A stretch of DNA of 64,000 nt, taken from assembly GCF_031143425.1 (NCBI RefSeq), contig NC_090450.1, positions 168,013,486 to 168,077,485 on the forward strand, read 5' to 3'. The stretch comes from Pleurodeles waltl (Eukaryota; Chordata; Amphibia; Caudata; Salamandridae). The notes under the pieces are model-generated. The model worked only from the letters and a program-made list of their open reading frames with translations. It was not told where the DNA came from and ran no database searches. Below are positions 52,894-64,000 of the stretch, in pieces (within the stretch, counting starts at the first letter, position 1; each line of letters opens with the position of its first letter). A program made the position numbers and the translations under genes.

Positions 52894-55740
52894 CACATGA
52901 AAATGAAGTTAGCACCCAGAGATTCATAACTTTGTGGTTACTGACACACATGTTCAATATCTTTCCCACACGTATCTCCATACAACATCCCAATTTTCAA
53001 GAGTATATGATGCAAAGACAATTGTAATAAACTTGATATTTGTGAAATATCAGATATTACATGGCACAGAAAATGCAGACGTTCTGCTCAGAGAGATACA
53101 GTACTTAATTTGAGTATGTGGTTGCCAATGGGGACCACCAGCACTTACTTTTGGGGACCAGCGCTTATTTTTTTTGCATCTCCTATTACGGCGAATAAGC
53201 GAAGGAAAATACACAGACGGAAAGACAGTAGAAGATAAAGCTGGCAAAACCACCACAAAGGGAGAACTACAGGACCTCCAAGAGTGAAAAAGAGGGGAAG
53301 GGACTGTCTGGCAGTTGATTATCAAGGAAGGAGGTTGTTTTAAGGCGTACAGCACTGTTTAATTGCACCAGCAGCAGACTTCTGGGCAGAGATTCAGGCA
53401 CTGGCACGCTTTGTTCTACGAGTTAAGTGCTGAAGATATAGGAGAGACATATGTATGCCAGCGAAACTTGGAAGATATTAATTTCTCTTATGTAGGCTTT
53501 CTGTTTTGTGGACAGGATAAAAGACACAAACCTACAATATGTTTAGGGGGGCATTTACAGAAATCTGCAATTAATTTGCAGACCAAGGATAGTTTCATTT
53601 TACGTTAGGATCACCTATCATCAAGAAAGAAGTTAAATCATTCTGTATATATCCTCCAGACATTAACAATCACAGTCCTGTCCCATAAACCCCTTCTGAT
53701 TAAATGAACTTAGATTTGAATTTATCATGTTTTATGATCTGTTATGTTTTTAAAACGGAGATATCAACATTATGGCCCTAATAATGTAAATATGGTTTTG
53801 ACAAAGCAACAGAAAGCTCTATGTAAAATACCAAGGGAAAAAATGTGGAAATTAGCACAGAAAGATCCATTCCATCACATTATACCACAAAACATATAGA
53901 TGACCCCAGAATTATTGTGACTTCTGATAATGCAACACATGATGAAGGTCTAAGGTTTTTTAAGAGATGCTTTTCAATATATAGTTGTACACGAAAAGTA
54001 ACTGTGAACACATACCATTGATTTAATTTTATAGCTAGAATAAGAATTGTTGACACTTGCTATACCAAAGAGCCTACACAGAAACTAATATATAAATGGA
54101 AGGATTAATTTAGTATGTATGATATATATTCCATTGAGTGAATGGACAGAATAGCAATAAGAGCTTGATTATTATTGCTGAACTCAGAATGTGAGTTTTG
54201 CTGCCTGTGTGCAGCTAAGGCTATATACACAATCCACAGCCAAGCACAATCATTTTCTTTAAGACTAGCAGTATGGCAGGTATGGAGCTATGCAGCACTT
54301 CACATCTACCTGGTGTAGGCTAAGGGTTGAGTTAAGTTCACAGCAGCAGAAATTTAAACAGATGACTCAGCCTGTAGCTCTCACCCCTGTGATGCAAGGT
54401 AAAAAGGTCCTTTTCACTACTACTGATCACTACTTGGTGTGCTGCCACCCCGTGTTTGAGCTGCTTAGCCTCTGTATATCCCTATAACTCTCTAAAAACA
54501 TAGGTTTTCTTAGTTGGCTTACTCTATCAGGTCATTATTTCCTTCATTATCCCTCATGTTAACTGTTGAGATTATTCCACCCCTTTTTCAGGAGGACTCC
54601 TCTTGGCATTCCTTAACTTTACAGAGCTGCTATCAAGACCTACAAACTACTCTAGCATCCTACACTAGCAAACCCCTTAATGCTAAACTTTTAAGTGGTC
54701 TGTATAATGATATAGGGACTCAGATGGTTGAGTTATTCAGCTGTAAAGTGGCTAAGTCCTGCTTCCAGTCTTCTCATCGCTTGTTGTGTGCTGCAAAGAG
54801 GTACTAACAGTGTGGATTGATAGAGTAGCGACCAATGTTTCTGCTATTTTTCTTTGTAAAACCCATCTGCTGCTTGTAACTGGCCCTCATTAAATAACTC
54901 AGAACCTCTATTTGAGCAGAATGACCTCCCACTGAAAGATGAGTCTTACTGACACTGATTTAAGGTCAGTATGTTAATACGATGATGGGTCTATATGTAA
55001 TAAGCCCTTTTCCCAGCTAGTGAGTTTACACCACTGTACTAATGTCTAGGAACACAGAACAAAATGTCAAAGTTCATAATTCACTATCAACTAACCATAT
55101 TCATTCAAAATGAAAAAATAGTAATGAATACGATTGAGAAAAAAAAACACGTTCTTTGGTGCAATTATTCGCCTTCTACTGCACTAATATGCCTTCGACA
55201 TAAGAACACCAAACTTTGGAATTCAAAGCATGAAGTATGAAACATGATTACACGTAAATTCTCATTTCACTTTTACAGTGTAAAAAACATTCTTATCTAT
55301 TTACACATGTCAGATTCTTCCTTTCAGAAACTGAGTAATGCTGACCAACATTTGATTATATTGTAGGCAGTAGCTGCACCGCTAATGGTCTATTTAGTAC
55401 TCTCTAACAACACGTGCATCAGTACTATCAAAGTGCTCCTTCTGTGATCACATTAAAGGAGACTGGCCAAAACCAGCAGTTTCCCGGCCCTAAAGCCTTT
55501 AATGAAGCAGGACCACAGGCATTAACCTGCTAAGGTTAATGGTTATTGAGTCACTGCAGAGTGTAAGCTCTAGCCTATGTTTTGGGTCTTCTTTTCGCAC
55601 ACTGTTATCCTCTGTGTGCGTGGTATGAAAAAGAGTGTGTGCAGGCATGTTAGGGAGAAGCCAGATAACGGAGGCCTATTAATTACACAAGCTAGTTGCC
55701 TGATCTAATAGCAACAGGCAGCAATAATAGGGTTCTTGTT
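52894..55740. other. AT-rich intergenic DNA
   Basis: No gene recognised. CCAGCACTTACTTTTGGGGA/CCAGCGCTTATTTTTT words at 53137-53175 suggest an old dispersed repeat. A CATTAAAGG...CCTTTAATG inverted pair occurs at about 55451-55502. Confidence 0.4.
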
Positions 55741-56399
55741 GTAAGAAAGTTGGGTATTAGTTGAGAATAGTGGAAGATCCACTCAAATTATAAACACAAT
55801 CCTTTTCAGGTTGAACCACAAAAGCTACTAAATAACCTGTGTGATCCTTAACTGAACGGCAGTATGCAAAGTAGTTATGAAACACTCAAGCAGTAATACA
55901 GTTAACACACAACAGAAGGAAAATCCCAAACAATTTAGAAAACTAGAGTTAATTTTAATATATAAAATGGCCTCAAAATAGCAAAAATCAAATCAGAAGG
56001 ACCGGATTTGTAAATTTTAAATTTTTTGTGTGAAAATAGCACCAAAAAGCAGATGGTTATTTGTTCATGCTGGACTGGGGTAAAATCACAAGTTCATGCA
56101 GACCACAATAAAGTGCAGGTCAGAAACAGGAACAAGGTTCATCCCACTGAAGATTTGATCTTTTGTGAGTCCAAACCCACGTGGGGAGCTGCAGCGGATC
56201 TTTGTATTGGAAGGTCAAAGCAAGGATATGAATATACGATGGAACAAAGCATGCTGGAACCATGCAAGCCTGAACAACGCCTTCGGAACAACGGCTGCGT
56301 TGTTACCACTAATGCCTTTACCACGAATGCCTTAACATTGATTTTTCATTGTAAAGGCATGCCTGGTATAGGAATGCGTGGAACGGCATGCATGGTTCC

Positions 56400-56850
56400 A
56401 GCACGCGACCCCCGACCTCCCTCCCGCCACTAAGACAATCCTACCCCTACATCCTACCCCCAAAACAATCCTACCCAGACCCCCTACTCCCGCCCCTTAA
56501 AACAATCGTACCCCGACCCCCACCCAGGCCCTAAAACCAATACGACCCCGACCTCCGCCCCTAAAAACTAAAACTACCTTGAACCCCCACCCCACCCCTA
56601 AAACCGCCTCATCCTCCCACTCCTAAAAACTAAATTTCCTTGTCCCCCACCCTGCCCCTATAACTACTGCGACCCCCCACACCTACCCCTAAAACCTAAA
56701 ACTACACCGACCCCCCCACCCTATAAAACTAAAATTACCCCAACCCCACCCCTGAAAAACTAAAACTTCCCTGACCCCCACTCCCGCCCTTAAAAATTAA
56801 ACTACCCCAACCCCGCCCCTAACACCCCAGCCCTACCCCAGCCCCACTTA
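56400..56850. repeat. C-rich degenerate tandem repeat
   Basis: Units of about 35-48 bp of the form CTAAAACTACCCCGACCCCCACCCCGCCC; one strand is almost free of G. At least nine recognisable units. Confidence 0.8.
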
Positions 56851-56875
56851 CCTGACCGCGTCCTCTCCCGATCTT

Positions 56876-56953
56876 GAGTCTGTTTTTCTCTGCCTTAACT
56901 ACACATGTTTTTTGTTCGGGACATGCGTGGTTAAGAAAGAGAAAAACAGAGTC
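56876..56953. repeat. Hairpin with about 30-bp arms
   Basis: Left arm 56876-56907 (TTTTTCTCTGCCTTAAC core) pairs with 56921-56953 (GTTAAGAAAGAGAAAAA core, with a few mismatches) around a loop of about 13 bases. Confidence 0.7.
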
Positions 56954-57560
56954 ATTGTTCACTAAAGCATTGTTCTGCTTTCATGGACAACCCACCTCGT
57001 TGTTTAGGAGTCGTGGTTTAGGCTGTTTTCCCAAGGATACCGTTGTCAGCGCAAGGAGCAGTCAGATTTCACAAAATGTTCAGCAAGAAGAGTCAGATGT
57101 CACAGCAGCTTCGCATTGATAGCATAGACTGTTGTCTTTGGTGCTGGTTCTTGGAATGGACATGAAAAGGAAATCATCATCTGAGATTTGCATCAGTGGG
57201 CATTCTGGATGGTCGTCATGAGCCATGAGGAGTCCGTTAGTGGTTGCAAAGAACCCATAAGCTTCTTGATCTTCACCTGAAACCCAGGGCTTATGGTTTT
57301 GAGGCAGGAAGTGTACACTCAGATGCCTGCCAAGGGTGCAGGTCCTGGGAGGTACCTCCTAGAGATCTGGACTCTCTCCATAAGAGTCTAACCTTTCCAT
57401 TTGCTGTGTTTGGCTCCAAACAGTCTTGGGTAACAAACGGCAGGCAAGCCTAGATGTGAGCAGCATTTTTCAGTAGCAAGGAAGAAAGCCATTAGAAGCT
57501 AGGAAGGGTATGGTCGTAGCCGTGAGGATAATCTTTAAAGCTCAGGAAGGCTGAGTACAA

Positions 57561-59012
57561 CCCCCATCCTCCAATGGGCTAGAATTAGGATAATATGAGG
57601 GATTTAAGCACTAACATCACAGTACTGTGGGTCTCACTAGAAAGGTTCATCTGGCATGTTTATGCATGTACTTGTACAGGCATATCCACACATGTTAATG
57701 GTCACATGAGCACTATTAGGTTCTGCCTTAATAAGAGTGGTCCTCATGAATAGTATTTTTGGTGGCTCTTCCTAGCTTTTTTGACATAATTTTTTATTGT
57801 ACAATTTTTTATGTACAACTTGATATATTTATTTGTTATACAAATGTTTTCAACAGCGTCCTGATAAAGCCAAATTTGTAATGGCCAAAAAGTGTTGACA
57901 ACTTTGAATGGAGTCTGACAACAATTGAAAATAATTTAGAGTAGTGTTAGCCACATGAAAGAGGAGGCTATTTGGGCCCAGAAACCTTGGCATAAGACAG
58001 ACTACCTTGGGTGGAGTGGATGCACAGAGGACTGGTCGCAACCACCTTACCTCTAACTTTGGAAGTGACAAGGGATCCCATAAAGAACTTTTGTGACTGT
58101 TTGTCCTTTCATGTTTAAACGCTTACATATCATTCATCACAAGGATGAGCTGAAACTGGCCTGTCAAGAAAAACCCCTTAACGTTATCAATCAATTAATC
58201 TTAAATTTGACTTTGGCAGCCATTTGGTAACTTTGAGAATGCCATATTTTTAAAATACTATAAATGACGTGTCAGAAGAAGTATCCGAATTCAGATTTTT
58301 TAATGTAGTTAAGTAAAGGAAAATAAAATAAAACTATTGTTTGTCTTGCAAATTCACAGACATTAAATGAAGATTATTAAAAATTGCCTTCAATGAACGC
58401 CAGCTGTGAAACAACGACCTCCTTACCACAAATGATCTATATGCAGGCAGTGGTAACGCAATCAGTGCATGAATGCTGCCCCCTGAAAGTTTATTTTACT
58501 TCTGCAAAAAGCATTACCTTCAAAACACGTAGTGACTCTTGAATGGAAGTCATTCATTTGGTGCATTTAAATCATTATCATTGGGAGGCGTTTAGTTTGT
58601 GTTCTTTGTGTTTTGTGTCAGGAGACAGACAATTAATACAAATTGTTTGACATATTGTAACACAACACCGTCTGAACACTTTAGGCAACTAATGCCTTTC
58701 AGCTCTTCCAGACTGCAGCTCCGAGTCAAGAGAAAAAAAACAGACATAGGAATCAAAAACATGGTTTTACAACTGGCAGTCTAGAATTATTTTCCCATAT
58801 GTTTTCATTGGTTTCTTGTTTTCCTTTCCACTCAAACCTATGAACAATCCAATGACAAATGCTCTGGGGCTTTCCAGTAGTTCATGTTCTCTTTCCTGTA
58901 AGATAATTCTGAGGTTAATTTCCAACTTTTCCTGATGTCAGCAAATAGAGGGAATTTCTTCAGAAGTAGCAGTCAGTATGGACTCAATCTACAATTTCTA
59001 AACCTCAATCAA
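57561..59012. other. AT-rich intergenic DNA
   Basis: No gene or repeat recognised. If the flanking LTR blocks belonged to one element this would be its interior, but no gag or pol similarity is visible. Confidence 0.4.
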
Positions 59013-59829
59013 AATAAATAGGGTTATTAGTTAACAGGGTGAACCCTTCTGAAGCAGCGACCACAATTCTTCTCAGATTGAAGTCATACGCAAACCCTAA
59101 ATTAACTTGCGCTCTACCTTCCAGCAGCTTTACACAGAATATTCAGGCTTAGTTCAGAGGCAATGTATAAAGTATTTCTGTGACACTTAAAACAGTAATA
59201 TAGTGAAAACACACCACAAAGAGACATTGCACCAGTATAGAAAATTAGAGTATTTTCTGATAAGTAAAACAAGACCAAATTGAGAAAAATCTAATCATCA
59301 GAACTGGAAATAATAAATTTCAAAGGATTTAGTAAAAATAGTCACAAGTTCAGGCAGACTGTGATGGAGCTTGGGCTGGCTAAAGGGACCCAGTTAGGCC
59401 TCCTGAACAAAGTACCTTAAATCTTGGTTTATAGGGTTGTGAGAATCCACATCGAAGATGCGCCACGTAGCCAAAGCGATGCGTTGGTTCTCAAATACTA
59501 CGAGGCTGACATGCAAGATCCTGCATCCTCTTCTAAGATCCCTTCAATGAGTTTTTACGATGCAAAGTCCTTGGAAAGGATGCTGCTCGCAGTCCGGGTT
59601 AGCGAAACATCCTGAACAACTACGTCCTAAACAACTACCTGACTAAACCACTACTGCTAAACAACTAAAAAGTCTCTACAACGAAATACTGAACAACTAC
59701 TGTCTAAACAATGATTTTGCCTGAATAACAATTGCCTGAACAGCGAATTTTAAGGTAAGTTTTTCTTATTAGTTGTTTAGAATTTATATATATAAGTTGT
59801 TGTTTAGAATTTATATATATAAGTTGTTT

Positions 59830-59889
59830 AGAACTGATATATATATATATATTTATATATACATATACAGATATATAAACCTTTAGAAT

Positions 59890-59940
<51 letters not shown>
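59830..59940. repeat. (TA)n microsatellite
   Basis: Long TATATA runs, the longest at about 59894-59938. A short matching run follows the inner element at 60439-60452. Confidence 0.9.
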
Positions 59941-60438
59941 AAAAACGAAGTTGTCCTCATGTGAAAGCGCACTCCCAACAGGTTATATAAACGGGAAGAA
60001 AAAGCAAAGCCAGCAACTCACAGTGAATTCTTTAAGCAGTTTCATTATGCCAGGCCTTAGGTTATAAAATCATCTCTGGACACGTGTTTCAAGGTCAATC
60101 CTTTCTTCAGCAGAGAAAAATATAAAAGTGTTTCACCCTCATAGGTGCAGCCAGTGCTGGAAGTCTTCCAGGCATTTCTTTCTTAGTGAAAAGACCGGCA
60201 TGGCTTCAGCTTGTCTAATTACAGGAACCTGATTAGTCTCTTTAAATACCAGTCCGCCCCAGTGGGCCTCTCAAGTGAGTAACAGTGCATGCTGGTTGTG
60301 GTGGTCCTGCAATTTTTTCATTTTGCCCCAAGTGGGTTGCTGGAGCCAAACGAAATAATGAACCAAAGTGCAAAACCTTTGTAGGCGTTTATATAACCTG
60401 TTGGGAGTGCGCTTTCACATGAGGACAACTTCGTTTTT
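59941..60438. mobile_element. 498-bp element with perfect 53-bp terminal inverted repeats
   Basis: Bases 59941-59993 are the exact complement of 60386-60438 (53 of 53 by eye; ends AAAAACGAAGTTGTCCTC). It is inserted in the TA-repeat centre of the palindromic element, so target duplications are hidden in the TA run. The interior contains GGACACGTGTTTCAAGG and CTTTCTTCAGCAGAG, words common in dispersed vertebrate repeats. No coding sequence. Perfect arms argue for a recent insertion or gene conversion between arms. Confidence 0.85.
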
Positions 60439-61100
60439 GATATATATATATAAATCCTAAACAACTAATAAACCATAAAAAAAACTAAAAAAACTTACCT
60501 TAAACTTAAAATTAGTTATTCAGGGAATTGTTATTCAGGCAAAATCATTATTTAGACAGTAGATGTTCAGTACTTCGATGTAGAGACTTTTTAGTTGCTT
60601 AGCAGTAGTGGTTTAGGCAAGTAGTTGTTTAGGACCTAGTTGTTCCATCACATATTCGTGTTTGCGACTGTTCTGGGTTGCATGATGCAGCAGCGGAGAT
60701 GTGTCGGTTCTGTTGGATCCACATAGACTGACAAAAAACCTTAGGCCCACTTCCAAGGGTCCAGGACTGGGGTAGCACCACTTGGCAGTGTAGACTCACA
60801 GATGGCAGATTCCAGGTGCTGGGTTCAAGGTTGTTGGAGTTTTGTGTCCCTGGGGCTCTTGTCAGGAGGCCAGCTGACTATTCCCTAGTAGTCACTTTGG
60901 GGTCCTGGATTCAAAAGATAAGGGTCCAGTTCTTCTCACACAGGCAAGCGGGCAGCAGGGCAGCAAAAAGGGGCAGCAGTCCTTCAGAGCAACAATCTAG
61001 TAGAGTGTGAGTCCTTCCAGCAGCACAGCAGTCCTTCTTCATAGCAGAGTACTCACAGGGTGTCCAGAAGTATACTGAAGAGTTGATGTCTGAGGTCCAG

Positions 61101-61108
61101 TATTTATA
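61101..61108 (-). promoter_or_regulatory. LTR TATA box (minus strand)
   Basis: TATTTATA on the plus strand reads TATAAATA on the minus strand, about 1,040 bases from the inferred LTR start at 62146, comparable to 1,022 bases in the intact LTR at 7855. Confidence 0.55.
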
Positions 61109-62189
61109 CTCAGTGGTGCCTTTGTGGGGAGAAGCTTCTAGAGGTCTCCCTTTGAAGTTCCCAGGCATCCTCCTTTCCATGTTCTGGCTCCATCATATAT
61201 ACAGGGGTTATGCAGTCCTTTGCATGGAGGCAGGGCACAGCCTACTCAAGTGTAAGTAGGGTTGGGTCCAGCTCCACCCTCCCATCCTGCAACCCATCAA
61301 GGAGCACCTAATCTCTCTATTGTCTGTGTCTGGAATACACAAAGCCCAACTGTCAGCTATTTCCAATCATTGACCCTGACACAGGCCGCAGGCACTAAAT
61401 GACTAAGGGAGGAAAATGTTAGCTATCTACAAATGGCTTTTTCAAAATTGTAACTTAAAATCCGACTTCACCATCAGTAAGGATTTTTCATTACAAATCC
61501 AAATTCACCAAATATGAACTGGTTACCTGCTCCCATTTGGAAATTACAGCTTACGAAAAGTAGTAAAGTAACTCCATTATTACCCTACAGGAGAGGTAGA
61601 CCTTGCAAAAAGTGAAAAAAACATTTCAGAACTTTTCACTATCAGGACATGTATTATAGGAAGTACACGTCCACTTTTTGAATGCACTGCACCCTGCCCT
61701 GTAGGTTGTTTAGGGGTTACCCTTGAGGTGACTTATATGTATTAAGAAGGAAGGTTTGGGCCTGGCAAAAGTTCTGTTTGACCAGGCCAAACTGGTAGTT
61801 CAAAAATTGCATAGAGAGGCAGCAGTGGCAGACCTGAAGCATGTTTCAAGTGCTAGTTAAGTGGGTAGAACAATCAGTTCCTGTAAGCCCACAATGAACA
61901 TTTAATCTACAGGCCCTGTGTACATGTAGTATCACTTTACTAGGGACTTATAAGTAAATTAAATATACCATTTGGGGATAAGCCAATGTTACCATGTTTT
62001 AAGGAGTAAGCACATGCTCTTCAGCACTGGTCAGTAATGGTATAGGGTGAAGAGTCCTAAGGCTAGCAAAAACAAGATCAGAAAAAATGGAAGAGAGAGG
62101 CAAAAACATTTGGCTTAAGACCACCCTAAGGCTTACAGGTCTAAAAGTAATAAACATAAATACACAAACCATGTAATTTCCTTCATGTG

Positions 62190-62345
62190 ACTCAGTGTTC
62201 AGAATTCAGAACTGTCCTGGAAGTCTCAATGAGTGCTCATTTGAAGCTTCAAGCCTGCACAGGGCTCCAGGAGGCCACATACATTCTCCTAAATGTCCCT
62301 CTCTGTCACACTATGTACATGGATTACAAGAATGTGCAGTTCGCT
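62190..62345. repeat. GATTACAAGAA module, copy 1
   Basis: Contains CTGTCCTGGAAGTCTCAATGAGTGCTC and ends TGTCACACTATGTACATGGATTACAAGAA. Related modules lie on the other side of the satellite at 63360-63505 and 63560-63712. Confidence 0.55.
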
Positions 62346-62439
62346 TGTGTGCCAAGCTTTAGGACACCAGGGACCTGGTGTCTGTGTACAGTGTCACAAT
62401 GTGCCTGAAAGGCTGGGAAGGGCTTTCTTGCTTGCCCAT

Positions 62440-63310
62440 GTGAAAGAGATGTGACAGGCTCTGGGTCAGAGCCCCCGCAAATCCTGAATGGGAAACCTCC
62501 ATCCTGGGCTCTATTACCCAGCCCACCAGTTCTCAAAGTGTCCAGAACTGGGACCCACAGGCCCAAGAAGTCCTCCCCTGCTTGGCCCTGGATAAGAAGC
62601 TCTGATTAGGCCCCAGGTCAGAGCTACGGTGGGCCTGGGGGTGAAAGCCCCATTCCTGAGCTCTATTTTGTGTCCCGCTGTGTTACGTCGAGCCTTGGGA
62701 CCCCACGCGTGGGGATACTTCCCCTGCTTGCCTAGGATGTGAAGCTCTGACTGAGCCCTGGGTCTGAGCTCTGCCTGGCATGGGGAATGGAAGTGCCTGA
62801 GATACAGTCATTCAGGCCCAGCAAGATCTTGTCCAGTTTGTCTAGGTTCAGATGTTAGGACCGGGCCCGGGTCAGAGCTCTGGCTTGCGATGGGATTGAC
62901 GTCCCTCGACCCAGGACTCCCTTCTCCACCTGCTGTGTCACAAAGCACCCAAGACAAAGTTCAGCAGGCACAAGGAGTTCTCTCCTGCTTCTCCAGGTTC
63001 AGAAACTCTGACTGGGCCCTGGGTCTGAGCTCTGGCTGTCCTGGGGTGGATCTCCCAGACCTAGGCGCACTTCTCCAGCCCACCATGTCACAAAGTACCC
63101 GGGATGGTTTCCTGCAGGCACCAGATGATCTCCTCAGCTTGGTTGTGCTCAGAAGCTCTGTCTGGGCCTGTGGTCGAGCTCTGGCTGCCCCCTGGATGGA
63201 TGTTCCTGGCTCCCTTCTCTGGACTGCCATGCAAAAAGTTCCTAGGATGGGGTCCGTAGGCCCAGATCTGTCTCCCTTGCTTCTCCAGGAATTGAAGCCA
63301 TAACTGGCTC
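62440..63310. repeat. Satellite of about 150-bp period
   Basis: A unit with AAGCTCTGACTGGGCCCTGG, GTCTGAGCTCTGGCTG, CCCAGCCCACCATGTCACAAAG and a CCTGCTTGTCCAGGTTCAG-like end recurs. The AAGCTCTGACT word or its variants occur at about 62600, 62751, 62850, 63001, 63151 and 63293, giving spacings of roughly 150 (one copy shortened to about 100). Copies are about 70-85% alike by eye. Confidence 0.75.
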
Positions 63311-63359
63311 AGAGCACTGTACCCTGATCACGATTGTTGGGCTGACCTGGAAGATGCAA

Positions 63360-63712
63360 AGAAGGCTTTTTTGACTCTTCGATCCAGGAGGTTGGATGTG
63401 TTCACCCGATTTCTTCAAGTCCAGTCAGAGATCGAAGAGGTCAGGTGTGTTTTGACTGATGCCCCCCTTTGTCACTCAGTGTGCACAAATTACAAGAAAG
63501 GAAGTTAGTCTTGCAGGGGTTCATAGCTGACATCCCCATACAAGGTAGCCTGCTTGGGAGCTGGCTTGTTTAGCCATGGCTGGACTGTACTGGAAGTCTG
63601 GATGAAAGCTCTTATCACTTCTCAAACCCATCTGGGGCACCAGGAAATCAGATGCATTAGCTACGACTGCCCCCCTTTCACAGAGTGTGGACGGATTACA
63701 AGAAAGAACCAA
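63360..63712. repeat. GATTACAAGAA modules, copies 2 and 3
   Basis: Two modules end in GTGTGCACAAATTACAAGAAAG (near 63480-63500) and GTGTGGACGGATTACAAGAAAG (near 63684-63705). The third contains CTGTACTGGAAGTCTGGATGAAAGCTC, matching copy 1 at 62211. Confidence 0.55.
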
Positions 63713-64000
63713 TCAAAAAGGAGAGCACGTCACTTATCCTAAGTCATTTATTGATCAATTTACCCACTGGAAAAGAAGACAGTTTCACATGTCTTAAATA
63801 GATTAACCTGTTAAACAAATACATAATTCAGATTTTCATGCTTCCTGTTTCACTTATACTAATTTACAGTACTCTTTGCAATATCTATGTTTACACCTAT
63901 TAAATGCGGTCTCATATATTTGAATTTCCGGATTCAAACTCATTTATTTGGAAGTGTGTTAGGTGCATCTCACAGCTAAACTTTTTCATATGTGAGATGC
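63713..64000. other. Unclassified DNA at window end
   Basis: AT-rich, no recognisable feature. Confidence 0.4.

Larger units (their letters stand above)
55741..57560 (-). repeat. LTR-derived block, minus strand (copy 2)
   Basis: Starts TGTAAGAAAGTTGGGTATTAG, which resembles the complement of the Gmr1-type LTR end. Bases 55741-56200 correspond in order to the block at about 59013-59360 (for example GAAAACTAGAGTTA vs GAAAATTAGAGTAT, AATCAGAAGGACCGG vs ATCATCAGAACTGG, CACAAGTTCATGCAGACCACA vs CACAAGTTCAGGCAGACTGTG). It is interrupted by the C-rich repeat and hairpin listed separately. Its far end is uncertain. Confidence 0.5.
59614..60645. mobile_element. Long-palindrome (foldback) element
   Basis: The left arm (59614 to about 59800) and right arm (about 60470 to 60645) are inverted copies about 180 bp long, with small differences: GAACAACTA, CCTAAACAACTAC, AAACCACTACTGC, AACTAAAAAGTCTCTACA and GATTTTGCCTGAATAACAATT occur on both sides in mirrored order. 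The centre is TA-repeat and holds another inserted element. No coding sequence. It interrupts the minus-strand LTR. Confidence 0.8.
59013..62146 (-). repeat. Gmr1-type LTR, minus strand, with nested insertion (copy 1)
   Basis: Read on the minus strand from 62146, it follows the LTR at 7855 in order: TTTTAGACCTGTAAGCCTTAGGGTGG, CTCCTTAAAACATGGTAACAT, TTTACTTATAAGTCCCTAGTAA, the CCACTTAA word, ATATAAGTCACC and ACCCCTA, then GGGCAGGGTGC. A TATAAATA box lies at 61108-61101. Removing the 1,032-bp insertion at 59614-60645 leaves about 2.1 kb, close to the 2,170 bp of the intact LTR. No internal gag follows on the minus strand, so this is probably a diverged solo LTR. Confidence 0.7.

Noticed and set aside
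55741..62146. One minus-strand LTR retrotransposon with two LTRs
   Set aside because: The two LTR-like blocks could be 3' and 5' LTRs, but 57561-59012 shows no gag, pol, primer site or polypurine tract. Two separate LTR remnants is the safer reading.
62890..63303. 137-codon ORF in the satellite
   Set aside because: Encoded by the 150-bp satellite units; repeats of SLDPGLPSPPAVSQST-like text without any known domain.

Overview
This is a stretch of a large, transposon-packed vertebrate genome. I found no tRNA or rRNA gene, no CRISPR array, no prokaryotic-style operon and no convincing single-copy host gene. Nearly everything recognisable is mobile-element DNA, much of it nested. A Gmr1-like LTR element with very long LTRs, a large PIF/Harbinger element plus its short non-autonomous relatives, and full-length L1-type LINEs together suggest a giant amphibian genome. 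My best guess is a salamander, probably a newt (the Iberian ribbed newt genome is known for abundant Harbinger DNA). That is inference: no species-diagnostic gene is present.

Layout. 1-860: AT-rich, unclassified. 865-4174: 5'-truncated, decayed L1-type LINE (+). 4175-7849: old unclassified DNA with exon-like scraps resembling Harbinger genes. 7855-17330: complete LTR retrotransposon (9,476 bp; two 2,170-bp LTRs about 1% apart by eye; target duplication CATAG), with gag, protease, integrase, reverse transcriptase and RNase H. Integrase precedes reverse transcriptase, the hallmark of the Gmr1 lineage. 17336-21232: old DNA. 21247-28075: full-length but inactivated L1-type LINE (+) with ORF1, ORF2 and a 14-bp target duplication. 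28090-31300: old DNA with small MITEs. About 31380-33365: decayed relative of the Gmr1-like element. 34795-35970: GC-rich degenerate tandem repeats. 36905-39375: hAT-type element split by two Harbinger-type MITEs. 39384-42356: old DNA.

42360-50998: an 8.6-kb PIF/Harbinger element with 23-bp terminal inverted repeats and ATT target duplication. I reconstruct three genes: a HARBI1-like transposase (+) in two exons separated by a 4.6-kb intron; a three-exon Myb/SANT-like gene (-) lying wholly inside that intron; and a second two-exon Myb/SANT-like gene (-) convergent with the transposase. Splice phases agree at every junction. All three genes carry stops or frameshifts, so this copy is dead, but the three-gene architecture is clear and is the most interesting system here.

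51002-64000: a CR1/L2-like LINE tail (52590-52893), two LTR-derived blocks on the minus strand (55741-57560 and 59013-62146), a long palindromic element inserted in the second block and itself carrying a 498-bp element with perfect 53-bp inverted repeats, and a satellite of about 150-bp period (62440-63310).

How the genes work together: in the Gmr1-like element gag packages RNA, protease processes the polyproteins, RT/RNase H makes cDNA and integrase inserts it. In PIF/Harbinger elements generally the transposase needs a Myb-like partner for nuclear import and terminal binding; here two such partners are encoded.
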